DNA of 37,984 bases from a bacterium (GTDB lineage Bacteria > Chloroflexota > Dormibacteria > Aeolococcales > Bog-877). The stretch covers positions 1 through 37,984 of the forward strand of contig JAJYPP010000029.1 of the NCBI GenBank assembly GCA_021795235.1, in the 5' to 3' direction. This document shows, in pieces, positions 31,081 to 37,984 of the stretch. The position numbers and the translations under genes were made by a program. How positions within the stretch are numbered: position 1 is the stretch's first letter; each line of letters begins with the position of its first letter. The notes below the pieces were generated by a model that saw only the letters and a program-made list of their open reading frames with translations, was not told the DNA's origin and did no database searches.

Positions 31081-31928
31081 CCAGTCAGCTCGGTTTGATC
31101 GGGTCACCCGTCGGTCACAGTCCCTCGGCGGCGATGCATCGGGCGGCGTTTTCCGCTCTGGGGCTGGATTGGGACTACCGTCCCATCGAGGTGGCTGCTG
31201 GCGGTCTGCCACGCGCCTGGGCCGAGTTGCGGGCCAGCCTGCTGGGCGCCAATGTCACCACCCCGCACAAGGTGGCGGCGGCCGGCCTGGCCGACCGGCT
31301 CACTCCAGAGGCCCGAGCATCTGGGTCGGTGAACACCCTGGTGTTCGCAGCCGACGGTGTCGTCGGGGCGACCACTGATGGGACCGGATTCATCCGAGCC
31401 CTCACCGAGGCCGGCTTGGCAAGGCCCGGCCGGGCTCTGATCCTGGGATCGGGAGGGGCGTCTCGGGCTGTGGCCCAGGCCCTCCTGTCGGTGGGATGCG
31501 AGGTCACCATCGCCGCGCGTCACCTCGAGCAGGCGCTGAAGGTGGGCTCTAGCCTGGCCGAGTCTGCGGGGGCCGGCGTCGCTGCGATCCCCATGGAGGC
31601 GGAGCCGATCGCAGATCGGCTCTCGGAGTGCGACCTGCTGGTCAATGCCACCCCGCTTGGCTCCCGGTTCCACCTGGACGTGTGCGCGCTGCCTCCGGAG
31701 GTCCGCCTGGCTCCGGGGCTCACCGTCTTTGACCTCGTCTACTCGCCTCGGAGCACGGAGCTGCTCCGACGGGCCGCACGGGCAGGGTGCCGCACCGTGG
31801 GCGGGCTGGACATGCTGGTGCAGCAGGCGGCGCTGTCGTTGGAGATCTGGTCCGGGCTGCCGGCACCTGCCGGCGTGATGCGGGAGGCCGCCATCCGCCA
31901 CCTGGATCGGGGGGTGCTGGTGCCATGA
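31077..31928 (+). CDS. aroE: Shikimate dehydrogenase
   Basis: The 283-aa protein reduces 3-dehydroshikimate to shikimate with NADPH. Substrate motifs are IGSPVGHSPSAAMH and NVTTPHK (catalytic Lys), with the Asp in TTDGTGF; the cofactor loop is LGSGGASRA, followed by NATPLG and the C-terminal GGLDMLVQQA. The TTG at 31077 has GGGAGG 7-8 nt upstream and overlaps the aroA stop (TTGA); the stop overlaps the aroC start (ATGA). Confidence 0.94.
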   Translation: MTSQLGLIGSPVGHSPSAAMHRAAFSALGLDWDYRPIEVAAGGLPRAWAELRASLLGANVTTPHKVAAAGLADRLTPEARASGSVNTLVFAADGVVGATTDGTGFIRALTEAGLARPGRALILGSGGASRAVAQALLSVGCEVTIAARHLEQALKVGSSLAESAGAGVAAIPMEAEPIADRLSECDLLVNATPLGSRFHLDVCALPPEVRLAPGLTVFDLVYSPRSTELLRRAARAGCRTVGGLDMLVQQAALSLEIWSGLPAPAGVMREAAIRHLDRGVLVP

Positions 31929-33082
31929 GCCTGCGACTGCTCACTGCGGGGGAATCTCACGGGCCGGAGCTGGTGGCCGTGCTTGACGGTATGCCGGCTG
32001 GGGTCGCGGTGAGCACGGACGAAATCGACCGGCAGCTGCGCCGGCGCCAGGGCGGCCACGGCCGTGGAGCCAGATCCACCAGGGTCGAGCGCGACCACGC
32101 CGAGATCGTGTCCGGGGTGGCGGGCGGGTACACCACCGGGGCCCCGATCGCGATTCGAATAGTCAACCGCGATCACGCCAATCAGCCGGCGGCTCCACCA
32201 GTTCTGACCACCCCCAGGCCCGGACATGCCGACTGGGCTGGGGCGGTGAAGTACGGGCTGAGCGACCTGCGCTTGATCCGAGAGCGGGCGAGCGCCCGGG
32301 AGACCGCTGCCAGGGTGGCCGCCGGCACTTTGGCGAGGTCGTTGCTCGGAAGTTTCGGGGTGGAGGTGGCGAGCTTCGTGACGTCTGTGGGGGAGGTGGT
32401 GGCGGCGGTGGATCTGGGCCGGAGCACGGCCGCGGAGCTGTTGCGGCTGGCGCGGGTTGCGGATCCGGACCCGGTGCGCTGCTTTGATCCTGGGGCGTCG
32501 GCGCTGATGGTGGCGGCGGTGGACCGGGCGCGGACTGCCCGGGAAACCCTGGGGGGAACTTTCGTCGTGTGTGCGACCGGACTGCCGGTGGGCCTGGGAT
32601 CCCACACCCAGTGGGATCGCCGCCTGGATGCCCAGGTGGCCGCCGCCGTGCTGTCCATCCCCGCCGTGAAAGGAGTGGAGTTCGGTCCCGCCTTCGACGT
32701 CGCGGCCCTGGTTGGCAGCGCCGCCCAGGACCCGATCCTGGGGTCCGAGGGCGGGCTGGGCAGGGCGAGCAACTTCGCGGGAGGGGTGGAGGGTGGAATG
32801 AGCAACGGCGAGCCGCTGGTGATCAGGGCCGCCATGAAGCCGCTGTCGTCGGTCAGAGCGGCTCTCAGATCGGTGGATCTACTCACCGGCGATGAGGCTG
32901 ATCCCCCCTACATCAGGTCCGACATCTGCGCGGTCCCCGCGGCCGCGGTGGTCGGGGAGGCGGTTGTGGGAGTGGCGCTGGCCGCGGCCTTGCTGGATCG
33001 GTTCGGCGGGGATCGGCTGGACGCCATGCTGGCCTCGGCCCAGGTCGGGGCCCAGACCAGGGGCCTGGGAGAGTCCAATTGA
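31925..33082 (+). CDS. aroC: Chorismate synthase
   Basis: The 385-aa protein forms chorismate from EPSP using reduced FMN. Signatures are LTAGESHGPELV (6-17), RRRQGGHGRGARSTR, GHADWAGAVKYG, RERASARETAARVAAG and GGMSNGEPLVIR, followed by the C-terminal RSDICAVPAAAVVGEA. The ATG overlaps the aroE stop (ATGA), and the stop overlaps aroKB (TTGA). Length matches the actinobacterial enzymes (about 390 aa). Confidence 0.95.
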   Translation: MSLRLLTAGESHGPELVAVLDGMPAGVAVSTDEIDRQLRRRQGGHGRGARSTRVERDHAEIVSGVAGGYTTGAPIAIRIVNRDHANQPAAPPVLTTPRPGHADWAGAVKYGLSDLRLIRERASARETAARVAAGTLARSLLGSFGVEVASFVTSVGEVVAAVDLGRSTAAELLRLARVADPDPVRCFDPGASALMVAAVDRARTARETLGGTFVVCATGLPVGLGSHTQWDRRLDAQVAAAVLSIPAVKGVEFGPAFDVAALVGSAAQDPILGSEGGLGRASNFAGGVEGGMSNGEPLVIRAAMKPLSSVRAALRSVDLLTGDEADPPYIRSDICAVPAAAVVGEAVVGVALAAALLDRFGGDRLDAMLASAQVGAQTRGLGESN

Positions 33083-34776
33083 GTCGGGTCGGGCTGGTGA
33101 TCCCGCCACTCCCCGACGCCACGCCGAACCTGGTCCTCACCGGTTTCATGGCCACCGGCAAGACCACGGTCGGGCGGTTCTCGGCCGAGATCCTGGGCAT
33201 GCCGTTCGTCGACCTCGATCAGGCGCTCGAACGGCGCTGGGGCGCCTCCGTTCCCCAGCTGCTGCGCTCGAGAGGAGAGAGCTGGTTCCGGCACCAGGAG
33301 GCCGTACTCCTGGAGGAGGCGTCTAGGCTCTCGGGCACGGTGATCGCGACCGGCGGTGGGGCGGTGCTGTCCGAGCCGCAGTTCCGGAGGCTGGTCCACT
33401 CGGCGGTGCCCATGGTGCTCCGGGCGGAGGTGGCGGAGCTGGAGCGACGGCTGGCCATGGGCGGCGAGCGGCCCCTCTTGGACGACCCCGGAGGCGCCTC
33501 CCTGGCGCAGATCATGGCCCAACGAGAGCAGGCCTACCACCGGGCTGGAGACCTGGTCGAGACCACGGGCCGGCCCCCCCGGGATGTCGCCGGCCAGGTG
33601 GCCGCCATCTACCGGGGCCGGTCTGGTGGGCCCGTCTCCTCCATCACGCTTAAGGGGATGGGCTGGCAGTCGGAGGTCCTGCTGGGTCCAGGAGCCGCCG
33701 AGAGAATAGGCGAGGTCGTCATCCGGCTGCTGCCGCAGACGCGGCGGGCGTTCCTGGTGGTCGATGGCGGGCTGGAGGCTGCGACCATCGAAGGTGTGGC
33801 CAGATCACTTCGCTCGTCGGGCCTGGACGTCCGGATCCGCCAGCAGCCGGGGGGGGAACCGGCCAAGTCCCTGTCGGCGGTGGCTGCCGTCTGGGGCTGG
33901 CTGCTGGAAGCCGAAGCCGCCAGGGATGACGTGGTGGTCGCCCTCGGGGGTGGCGCCTTACTGGACGCCGCTGGCTTCGCCGCCGCCACCTATGCGCGCG
34001 GCGTCCCCCATGTGAACGTGCCCACCACCGTATTGGGGATGGCCGACGCCGCGGTCGGAGGCAAGACCGCGATCAACCTGGGCGGGGTCAAGAACCCCGT
34101 GGGCGTCTTTCGCCATCCCGTGGCGGTGGTGGAGGATCCGGGGTTGCTGGGGGCGCTCTCCAGGCCGGGAGCCCGTGCTGGACTCGCCGAGGCGATCAAG
34201 GCAGCGATCGTCGGATCGCGACTGGTGCTGGCGCAGCTTGGCGAGCGGGAGGCGAACTGGCTGGAGGGACCGGGGCTGAGCTGGCTGATCGAGCAGGCGG
34301 TGAGGGTCAAGGTGGCGTGTGTCCAGGCGGACCCCGAGGAGTCAGGGGTCAGAGTGGCACTCAACCTCGGGCACACCTTCGCTCACGGACTGGAGTCAGC
34401 CAGCGAGTACTCCATCTCCCACGGCGACGCGGTCGGGCTGGGCCTGCTGGCCGCCGCGCGGTTAGGGGCTGAGCTGGGGATCTCAGCTGCCGGGCTGGGA
34501 GGGGAGATTCGCGCTGCGCTGGGGCGGGTGGGCCTGCCGGTCGAGCTGCCGTCAGGACTCGACCGCGTGGCCGTCGCGAACGCGATTCGTCGCGACAAGA
34601 AGCGCCGATCGGGGCGGCAGGTGTTCATCGTCCCGGGACCAACGGAGGGCGTGGTTGTGGTCGACGACTTGGATCTGGAGAATGCCCTGGAGCCGCTGTG
34701 GGGCCTTGAGGCCGGCTCGCTTGAGGAAACCCAACCGGACGGGGAGTTGAGTGCCGCTCGGGAGAGCTCGCGGTGA
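33079..34776 (+). CDS. aroKB: Fused shikimate kinase / 3-dehydroquinate synthase
   Basis: A 565-aa two-domain protein. Residues ~15-175 are shikimate kinase: P-loop GFMATGKTTVG, shikimate-binding DLD and RGESWFRHQE, ATGGGAV, and the lid ERPLLDD. Residues ~195-545 are 3-dehydroquinate synthase: VVVALGGGALLDAAGF, HVNVPTTVLGMADAAVGGKT, NLGGVKNPVGVF, EAIKAAIVG and LNLGHTFAHGLES with metal-ligand His. The fusion joins steps 2 and 5 of the pathway. The TTG overlaps aroC (TTGA). The last ~25 residues are polar and coincide with the aroQ junction (GTGA). Confidence 0.94.
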   Translation: MSRVGLVIPPLPDATPNLVLTGFMATGKTTVGRFSAEILGMPFVDLDQALERRWGASVPQLLRSRGESWFRHQEAVLLEEASRLSGTVIATGGGAVLSEPQFRRLVHSAVPMVLRAEVAELERRLAMGGERPLLDDPGGASLAQIMAQREQAYHRAGDLVETTGRPPRDVAGQVAAIYRGRSGGPVSSITLKGMGWQSEVLLGPGAAERIGEVVIRLLPQTRRAFLVVDGGLEAATIEGVARSLRSSGLDVRIRQQPGGEPAKSLSAVAAVWGWLLEAEAARDDVVVALGGGALLDAAGFAAATYARGVPHVNVPTTVLGMADAAVGGKTAINLGGVKNPVGVFRHPVAVVEDPGLLGALSRPGARAGLAEAIKAAIVGSRLVLAQLGEREANWLEGPGLSWLIEQAVRVKVACVQADPEESGVRVALNLGHTFAHGLESASEYSISHGDAVGLGLLAAARLGAELGISAAGLGGEIRAALGRVGLPVELPSGLDRVAVANAIRRDKKRRSGRQVFIVPGPTEGVVVVDDLDLENALEPLWGLEAGSLEETQPDGELSAARESSR

Positions 34777-35222
34777 AACTGCTGGTTCTGCATGGCCCCA
34801 ATCTGAACCTGCTCGGAACCAGGGAACCCGCCCTGTACGGAACCACCACCTTGGCGGAGATCGACTCCCAGTTGATAGCGAGGGGTGGGGAGCTGGGAGT
34901 CGAGGTGCGCTGCCGGCAGTCCAACTCGGAGGGGCAGCTGGTGGACCTGATCCAGGAGGCGGGCGGGTGGGCGCAGGCGATGGTCATCAACCCCGGCGGC
35001 TACTCGCACACCAGTGTCGCCATCCGGGATGCCATCGCCGCCGTGGGTCTGGTCGCGGTGGAGGTGCACCTGACCAATCCCTCGGCACGAGAGCCCTTCC
35101 GGCAGATCGATGTGGTCGCCGGTGCCTGCACGGCGGTGGTCGCCGGCTTTGGCCCGGCCGGCTACCTGGTCGCTCTGGAGCAGCTCGTGAGCGGCGTCGA
35201 GCGGAGCCGCGCCGCGGAGTAG
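34773..35222 (+). CDS. aroQ: 3-dehydroquinate dehydratase, type II
   Basis: The 149-aa protein dehydrates 3-dehydroquinate to 3-dehydroshikimate; type II enzymes are dodecamers. Motifs are HGPNLNLLGTREPALYG with the catalytic Tyr (Y22), the flexible loop Arg, SNSEGQLVD, INPGGYSHTSVA, VEVHLTNPSAREPFR and GFGPAGYLVAL. The GTG overlaps the aroKB stop. It is the last clearly coupled gene of the operon; the peroxiredoxin gene follows after 48 bp. Confidence 0.95.
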   Translation: MKLLVLHGPNLNLLGTREPALYGTTTLAEIDSQLIARGGELGVEVRCRQSNSEGQLVDLIQEAGGWAQAMVINPGGYSHTSVAIRDAIAAVGLVAVEVHLTNPSAREPFRQIDVVAGACTAVVAGFGPAGYLVALEQLVSGVERSRAAE

Positions 35223-35270
35223 CCCGGACTGGCTACGCTGGCATCGGCATTGGATCATGAGGTGGTAAGA

Positions 35271-35732
35271 ATGTTGCGGGTTGGAGATACGGTGCCGGCC
35301 TTTCGCCTGGAGGCGGGCACCGGGGCGACGGTTGACAGCCGTGACCTGCTGGGCACCAGATGGGTGATTTACTTCTACCCCAAGGACAACACTCCCGGGT
35401 GCACCATCGAGACCAGGGAGTTCGGCCTGCTCCAATCGGAGCTCCGGGACCGGGACGTGCTGGTCTTCGGTTGCTCGATAGGGGATGCTGCGGCCAAGAA
35501 GAGCTTCGCGGTGAGTTGCGACGCCCCCGAACTGCCCCTGCTGGCGGATCCGGACCACGAGGTGGCGCAAGCCTTTGGCGTTTGGGGGCCGCGACGCTTC
35601 GCGGGCCGGGAGTACATGGGAGTCGCCCGCGCCACCTTCCTGATCGACCCGCAGGGATGCGTGGAGCGGGTCTGGGAGGAGGTCAAACCGGATGGTCACG
35701 CCAGAGACGTGCTGACGGCCATCGGGGGCTGA
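35271..35732 (+). CDS. bcp: Bcp/PrxQ-type peroxiredoxin
   Basis: This 153-aa thiol peroxidase reduces H2O2 and alkyl hydroperoxides. The peroxidatic Cys is in YPKDNTPGCT (C44); the PrxQ-typical resolving Cys five residues later is absent (TPGCTIETRE), so it is a 1-Cys or atypical form. VSCDAPELPLLADP and ATFLIDP match the family. ATG 35271 was chosen because AGGTGG lies 5 nt upstream; a TTG at 35250 is in frame. It may be expressed by read-through from the aro operon. Confidence 0.9.
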   Translation: MLRVGDTVPAFRLEAGTGATVDSRDLLGTRWVIYFYPKDNTPGCTIETREFGLLQSELRDRDVLVFGCSIGDAAAKKSFAVSCDAPELPLLADPDHEVAQAFGVWGPRRFAGREYMGVARATFLIDPQGCVERVWEEVKPDGHARDVLTAIGG

Positions 35733-35902
35733 AACAAAGGTTCCAAGTGCTCGGGATGGCCGCGGACGGATCCGGCCGCTCTCACCCACTCGCTCAGGGC
35801 GGCCACAGCCATAGCCGGGCGCTGGCCAGGAGCTGTGTGATCACCACTTCACTTGGCCGCCTCGCGCAAACTCATGGCGACGGCTCAGCTTCCTCTCGGA
35901 AA

Positions 35903-35919
35903 TCTCCAAGCTTGGGAGA
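35903..35919. promoter_or_regulatory. Palindrome upstream of the HtrA-like protease gene
   Basis: The perfect 10-bp palindrome CCAAGCTTGG (35906-35915) sits within TCTCC-AAGCTTG-GGAGA. It lies 62 bp before the protease start in a 248-bp spacer, a likely place for an operator. No confident -10/-35 pair was found; GGAAAT just upstream (35898-35903) recalls stress-sigma -35 elements, but the partner is unclear. Confidence 0.35.
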
Positions 35920-35980
35920 GCACATTGGGAGCTAGTTAGTCCCCCGTGGGGTCGATGAACCAGCAAGAGGTGAGCAAGAG

Positions 35981-37327
35981 ATGGACGATCAAAGTGCCAT
36001 AGGGCGGGACGCCTCCCAGAGCTCTCCTGAGTCGAGCCAGCCAGCCCGACCGATGGGCTGGGAGTCGGCTCCCGTGCCGCCCGCGCCCCCGCTGTCGGGC
36101 GCCGACTTGGGCGGCTACGAGCCGCCTCCGCCAGGAGGATCCTATGTCGAGGGTTCCGGTGGCTCCAGCCACTTTGGAGGCCGGGTAGGACGCTGGCTGG
36201 CGATGGGGGCTGCCGCTGTGATCCTGCTTGGGGCGGTCGGTCTCGGTGGTTTCGCACTGGGATCATCCAACAGGGCGCAGCCTACCCTCGCCACCGAGCC
36301 CGTCCCCACGCCTGCGAGCGTCTCCACCTCCGCCAGCGGGAGCAGCAAGGTGAACGTCTCGAGGGTCGTGGCCGGAGTGGATCCAGGGGTTGTGGACATC
36401 AACTCCAGCAACTCCTACACCGGGGCCTCCGACGCCGGTACGGGCATGATCCTGACCTCGAACGGTGAGGTGTTGACCAACAACCACGTGGTCGCAGGCG
36501 GCACCACTATCACCGCTCAGGTGGACGGCACCGGGCCCAAGTACCGGGCCAAGGTGGTCGGCACCGACCCCAGCCAGGACGTGGCGTTGCTGCAGCTACA
36601 GGGCGTCTCGGGGTTGCATCCTCTCAAGATGGGGAACTCCTCGGCTGTAAGAGTGGGCGATGCGGTGGTCGCAATCGGCAACGCGCTGGCGCTCCCGGGC
36701 AGCCCCACGGTCACCGAGGGCATCATCTCCGCTCTCAATCGGTCGATCACTGCCTCCAACAGTGGCACCGGCACCTCCGAGCACCTGGTCGGGCTCTTCC
36801 AGACCGATGCTCCGCTCAGCCCCGGCAACTCTGGCGGTCCGCTGGTCAACGGCGCGGGACAGGTGATCGCTATGAATACGGCGGCCGCGACCGGCGGCGG
36901 GGGCCAGAACGCTTCCAACATCGGGTTCTCGATCCCGATCAACGAGGCGCTCTCCATCGCCAGCCAGATTCAAAAGGGCGAGGCAAGCTCCACCATAGTG
37001 GTCGGGGTTCCGGCCTTCCTGGGCATCGAGGCCGAGAACGTTCGCAGTGGAGGCGCTTTCTCCGGAGGACCGTTCGGGTACACGCCTCCGGTCAGCGCCG
37101 GGGCGCTGGTGGCGGCGGTAATCCCGAACACGCCAGCCGTCCAGGCTGGCCTGGTGCCCGGTGACATCATCACCTCGTTTGGGGGCCAGGCGATCACGTC
37201 GGTCAGGGGCCTCACCACCGCGATCCGTGCGGATCGTCCTGGCCAGTCGGTGAGCGTGGGTTGGGTCACCTCCACGGGCACTAAGCAGTCCGCGACGGTG
37301 CGGCTGGCCAGCGGGCCAGCCGCCTGA
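35981..37327 (+). CDS. HtrA/DegP-like membrane-anchored serine protease with PDZ domain
   Basis: 448 aa. A Pro/Ser-rich cytoplasmic tail (~1-70) precedes one membrane helix (~73-95), a linker, a trypsin-like domain (~125-325) and a PDZ domain (~345-445). The catalytic triad is intact: His169 (LTNNHVV), Asp200 (SQDVALL) and Ser284 (PGNSGGPL). It probably degrades or refolds damaged proteins outside the membrane. The start ATG is preceded by the purine-rich GAGGTGAGCAAGAG. It stands alone, with a spacer on each side. Confidence 0.93.
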   Translation: MDDQSAIGRDASQSSPESSQPARPMGWESAPVPPAPPLSGADLGGYEPPPPGGSYVEGSGGSSHFGGRVGRWLAMGAAAVILLGAVGLGGFALGSSNRAQPTLATEPVPTPASVSTSASGSSKVNVSRVVAGVDPGVVDINSSNSYTGASDAGTGMILTSNGEVLTNNHVVAGGTTITAQVDGTGPKYRAKVVGTDPSQDVALLQLQGVSGLHPLKMGNSSAVRVGDAVVAIGNALALPGSPTVTEGIISALNRSITASNSGTGTSEHLVGLFQTDAPLSPGNSGGPLVNGAGQVIAMNTAAATGGGGQNASNIGFSIPINEALSIASQIQKGEASSTIVVGVPAFLGIEAENVRSGGAFSGGPFGYTPPVSAGALVAAVIPNTPAVQAGLVPGDIITSFGGQAITSVRGLTTAIRADRPGQSVSVGWVTSTGTKQSATVRLASGPAA

Positions 37328-37373
37328 CGAGGCAGGGTAGGCGCCCGAGCCGAGCTACGGCGCAGGCGCTATG

Positions 37374-37409
37374 GGGGGAGCCGGGCGCGCAGCACCGCCC
37401 GGCTTCCCC
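37374..37409 (+). terminator. Strong stem-loop after the protease gene
   Basis: Bases 37374-37387 and 37396-37409 pair over 14 bp (one G-U) around an 8-nt loop, 47 bp after the protease stop. There is no T-run. It lies between this gene and the converging TnpB-like gene and is a likely terminator. Confidence 0.6.
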
Positions 37410-37440
37410 TGGTGCGAGGAGTTCGGGCGGATGCGCCCAC

Positions 37441-37575
37441 TTGGAGACTCTCCGCAGCTCTGGGGACTTACCTGGCGGCGGTCGCCGCGTTGTCACACTC
37501 GCTCCATTACCGTTCCTACTGAGTGCCCATAAGTAACACCCGGTCGGGACCAACGGTCCTTCCCGACCTGGGCTC
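37441..37575 (-). repeat. Right-end / guide-RNA-like zone of the TnpB-like gene, diverged relative of repeats A and B
   Basis: Read on the minus strand, the TnpB 3' end carries a perfect 8-bp hairpin (37542-37549 with 37561-37568), then GGGTGTTAC, the stop codon and TAATGGAG, followed by ACCGCCGCCAGG. Repeat B has GGGTGTCAC and TAATGGAG in the same order, and repeat A shares ACCGCCGCCAGG. In IS605/IS607 elements this zone encodes the omega RNA that guides TnpB. The exact right end and guide start cannot be fixed from one copy. Confidence 0.35.
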
Positions 37576-37984
37576 TGCCAAGCAAGCCGTCGCCGTTTCG
37601 GGTCTTGCGCCACGTGTGTGGTTGCCCTGACGCCTTCGGGTCTTGGACTGGCCCTCGCACCCGGTACCCGCCATGCCGACGCTTCCCACTGAGTAGCTCT
37701 CCACGTCAGCGGGTTGCCCCGCCGCTTCGATCCGCCGGTCGGACGTGGCCACACCTGGACTTGCCTGTGGTCTGCGCCGGGCAGAGTGCCCGAGCGCCCT
37801 TCTACCGAGAACCACGGCCGCAGCCGTGTGCCCGGATACCTGCTGATGCGGTGCCAAGAGGGGAGCCAGCCAGTGCTGCCGGCCCCAGATTGAGGAATAA
37901 GCGGCCGGGACGCCAACCACCGCGATACCCCGCCTGGAGGCCATCGCCACCAGCCGATCCCGGAACTTGGCGGTCGGCATCCCC
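37516..37984 (-). CDS. TnpB-like (IS200/IS605-type) protein, C-terminal part, cut by window edge
   Basis: At least 155 codons are visible; the N-terminus lies beyond the right edge. KFRDRLVAMASRRGIAVVGV, YSSIWGRQHW and SGHTAAAVVLGRRALGHSARRR match a group of actinobacterial TnpB-related proteins. In canonical TnpB the third RuvC acidic residue lies in a D-x-N-A-A motif; here the corresponding stretch reads GHTAAA, so that Asp is not conserved and cleavage activity is uncertain. The ~85-residue tail is low-complexity, as expected where the coding region overlaps a guide-RNA gene. Confidence 0.7.
   Translation of the reverse strand, partial: GMPTAKFRDRLVAMASRRGIAVVGVPAAYSSIWGRQHWLAPLLAPHQQVSGHTAAAVVLGRRALGHSARRRPQASPGVATSDRRIEAAGQPADVESYSVGSVGMAGTGCEGQSKTRRRQGNHTRGARPETATACLAEPRSGRTVGPDRVLLMGTQ

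Noticed and set aside
37281-37916. 211-codon minus-strand frame overlapping the TnpB-like gene
   Set aside because: It is another frame of the same region and overlaps the protease 3' end; only the 37516-37984 frame shows TnpB-family motifs.

Overview
This is a 38 kb chromosomal segment from a GC-rich bacterium (roughly two thirds G+C by eye). It has frequent GTG and TTG starts, 4-nt NTGA gene overlaps, a RskA-like anti-sigma factor, a YdbS/YdbT pair, a fused AroK-AroB protein and a TnpB-like protein of an actinobacterial type. This points to an actinobacterial or neighbouring Terrabacteria lineage, possibly an uncultured phylum such as Candidatus Dormibacterota. No rRNA, tRNA, prophage or CRISPR array was seen, so the placement is inference.

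Layout. 1-745: no convincing gene, but a foldable leader before a cysteine-desulfurase-like aminotransferase (746-1984, +). 2030-5072 (-): prfC and pncB. 5580-7376 (+): LigB/DODA-type dioxygenase, a small DUF5522-like Cys-rich protein and a Dph6-like PP-loop ATPase. 7494-12825 (+): zwf-gnd-tal-pgi, a hexose-phosphate and pentose-phosphate cluster. 12.86-13.19 kb: repeat copy A. 13196-15217 (-): a two-propeller lipoprotein. 15506-18332 (+): a DedA/RDD-like/winged-helix fusion and an NCS1 permease. 18382-20045 (-): hpt and a quinone-oxidoreductase-like gene. 20320-21497 (+): ECF sigma factor and anti-sigma. 21563-24545 (-): two bacterial PH-domain membrane proteins and a frameshifted SDR gene.

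24.64-35.73 kb (+) is the core of the window. trpE-trpG follows a complete transcription attenuator: a promoter, a nearly leaderless 21-aa peptide with two Trp codons, an antiterminator and a terminator. Repeat copy B comes next. Then aroH-aroF-tyrA-aroA-aroE-aroC-aroKB-aroQ forms one operon in which all seven junctions are 4-nt overlaps. It encodes every step from erythrose-4-P and PEP to chorismate, plus chorismate mutase and prephenate dehydrogenase. Upstream of aroH is what looks like a second leader-peptide system: a short ORF with clustered Phe-Tyr-Ala-Tyr codons in a hairpin, followed by two perfect but mutually exclusive 10-bp helices and a ribosome-binding site that can be masked. I recognise no named RNA family here, and it is the best candidate for something new.

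35.27-37.98 kb: a Bcp-type peroxiredoxin, an HtrA-like protease and, cut by the window edge on the minus strand, the C-terminus of a TnpB-like protein. Repeats A and B resemble the 3' zone of this TnpB gene and look like non-autonomous or decayed relatives. The transaldolase and pentose-phosphate genes could supply erythrose-4-phosphate to the aro operon, but that link is inference.
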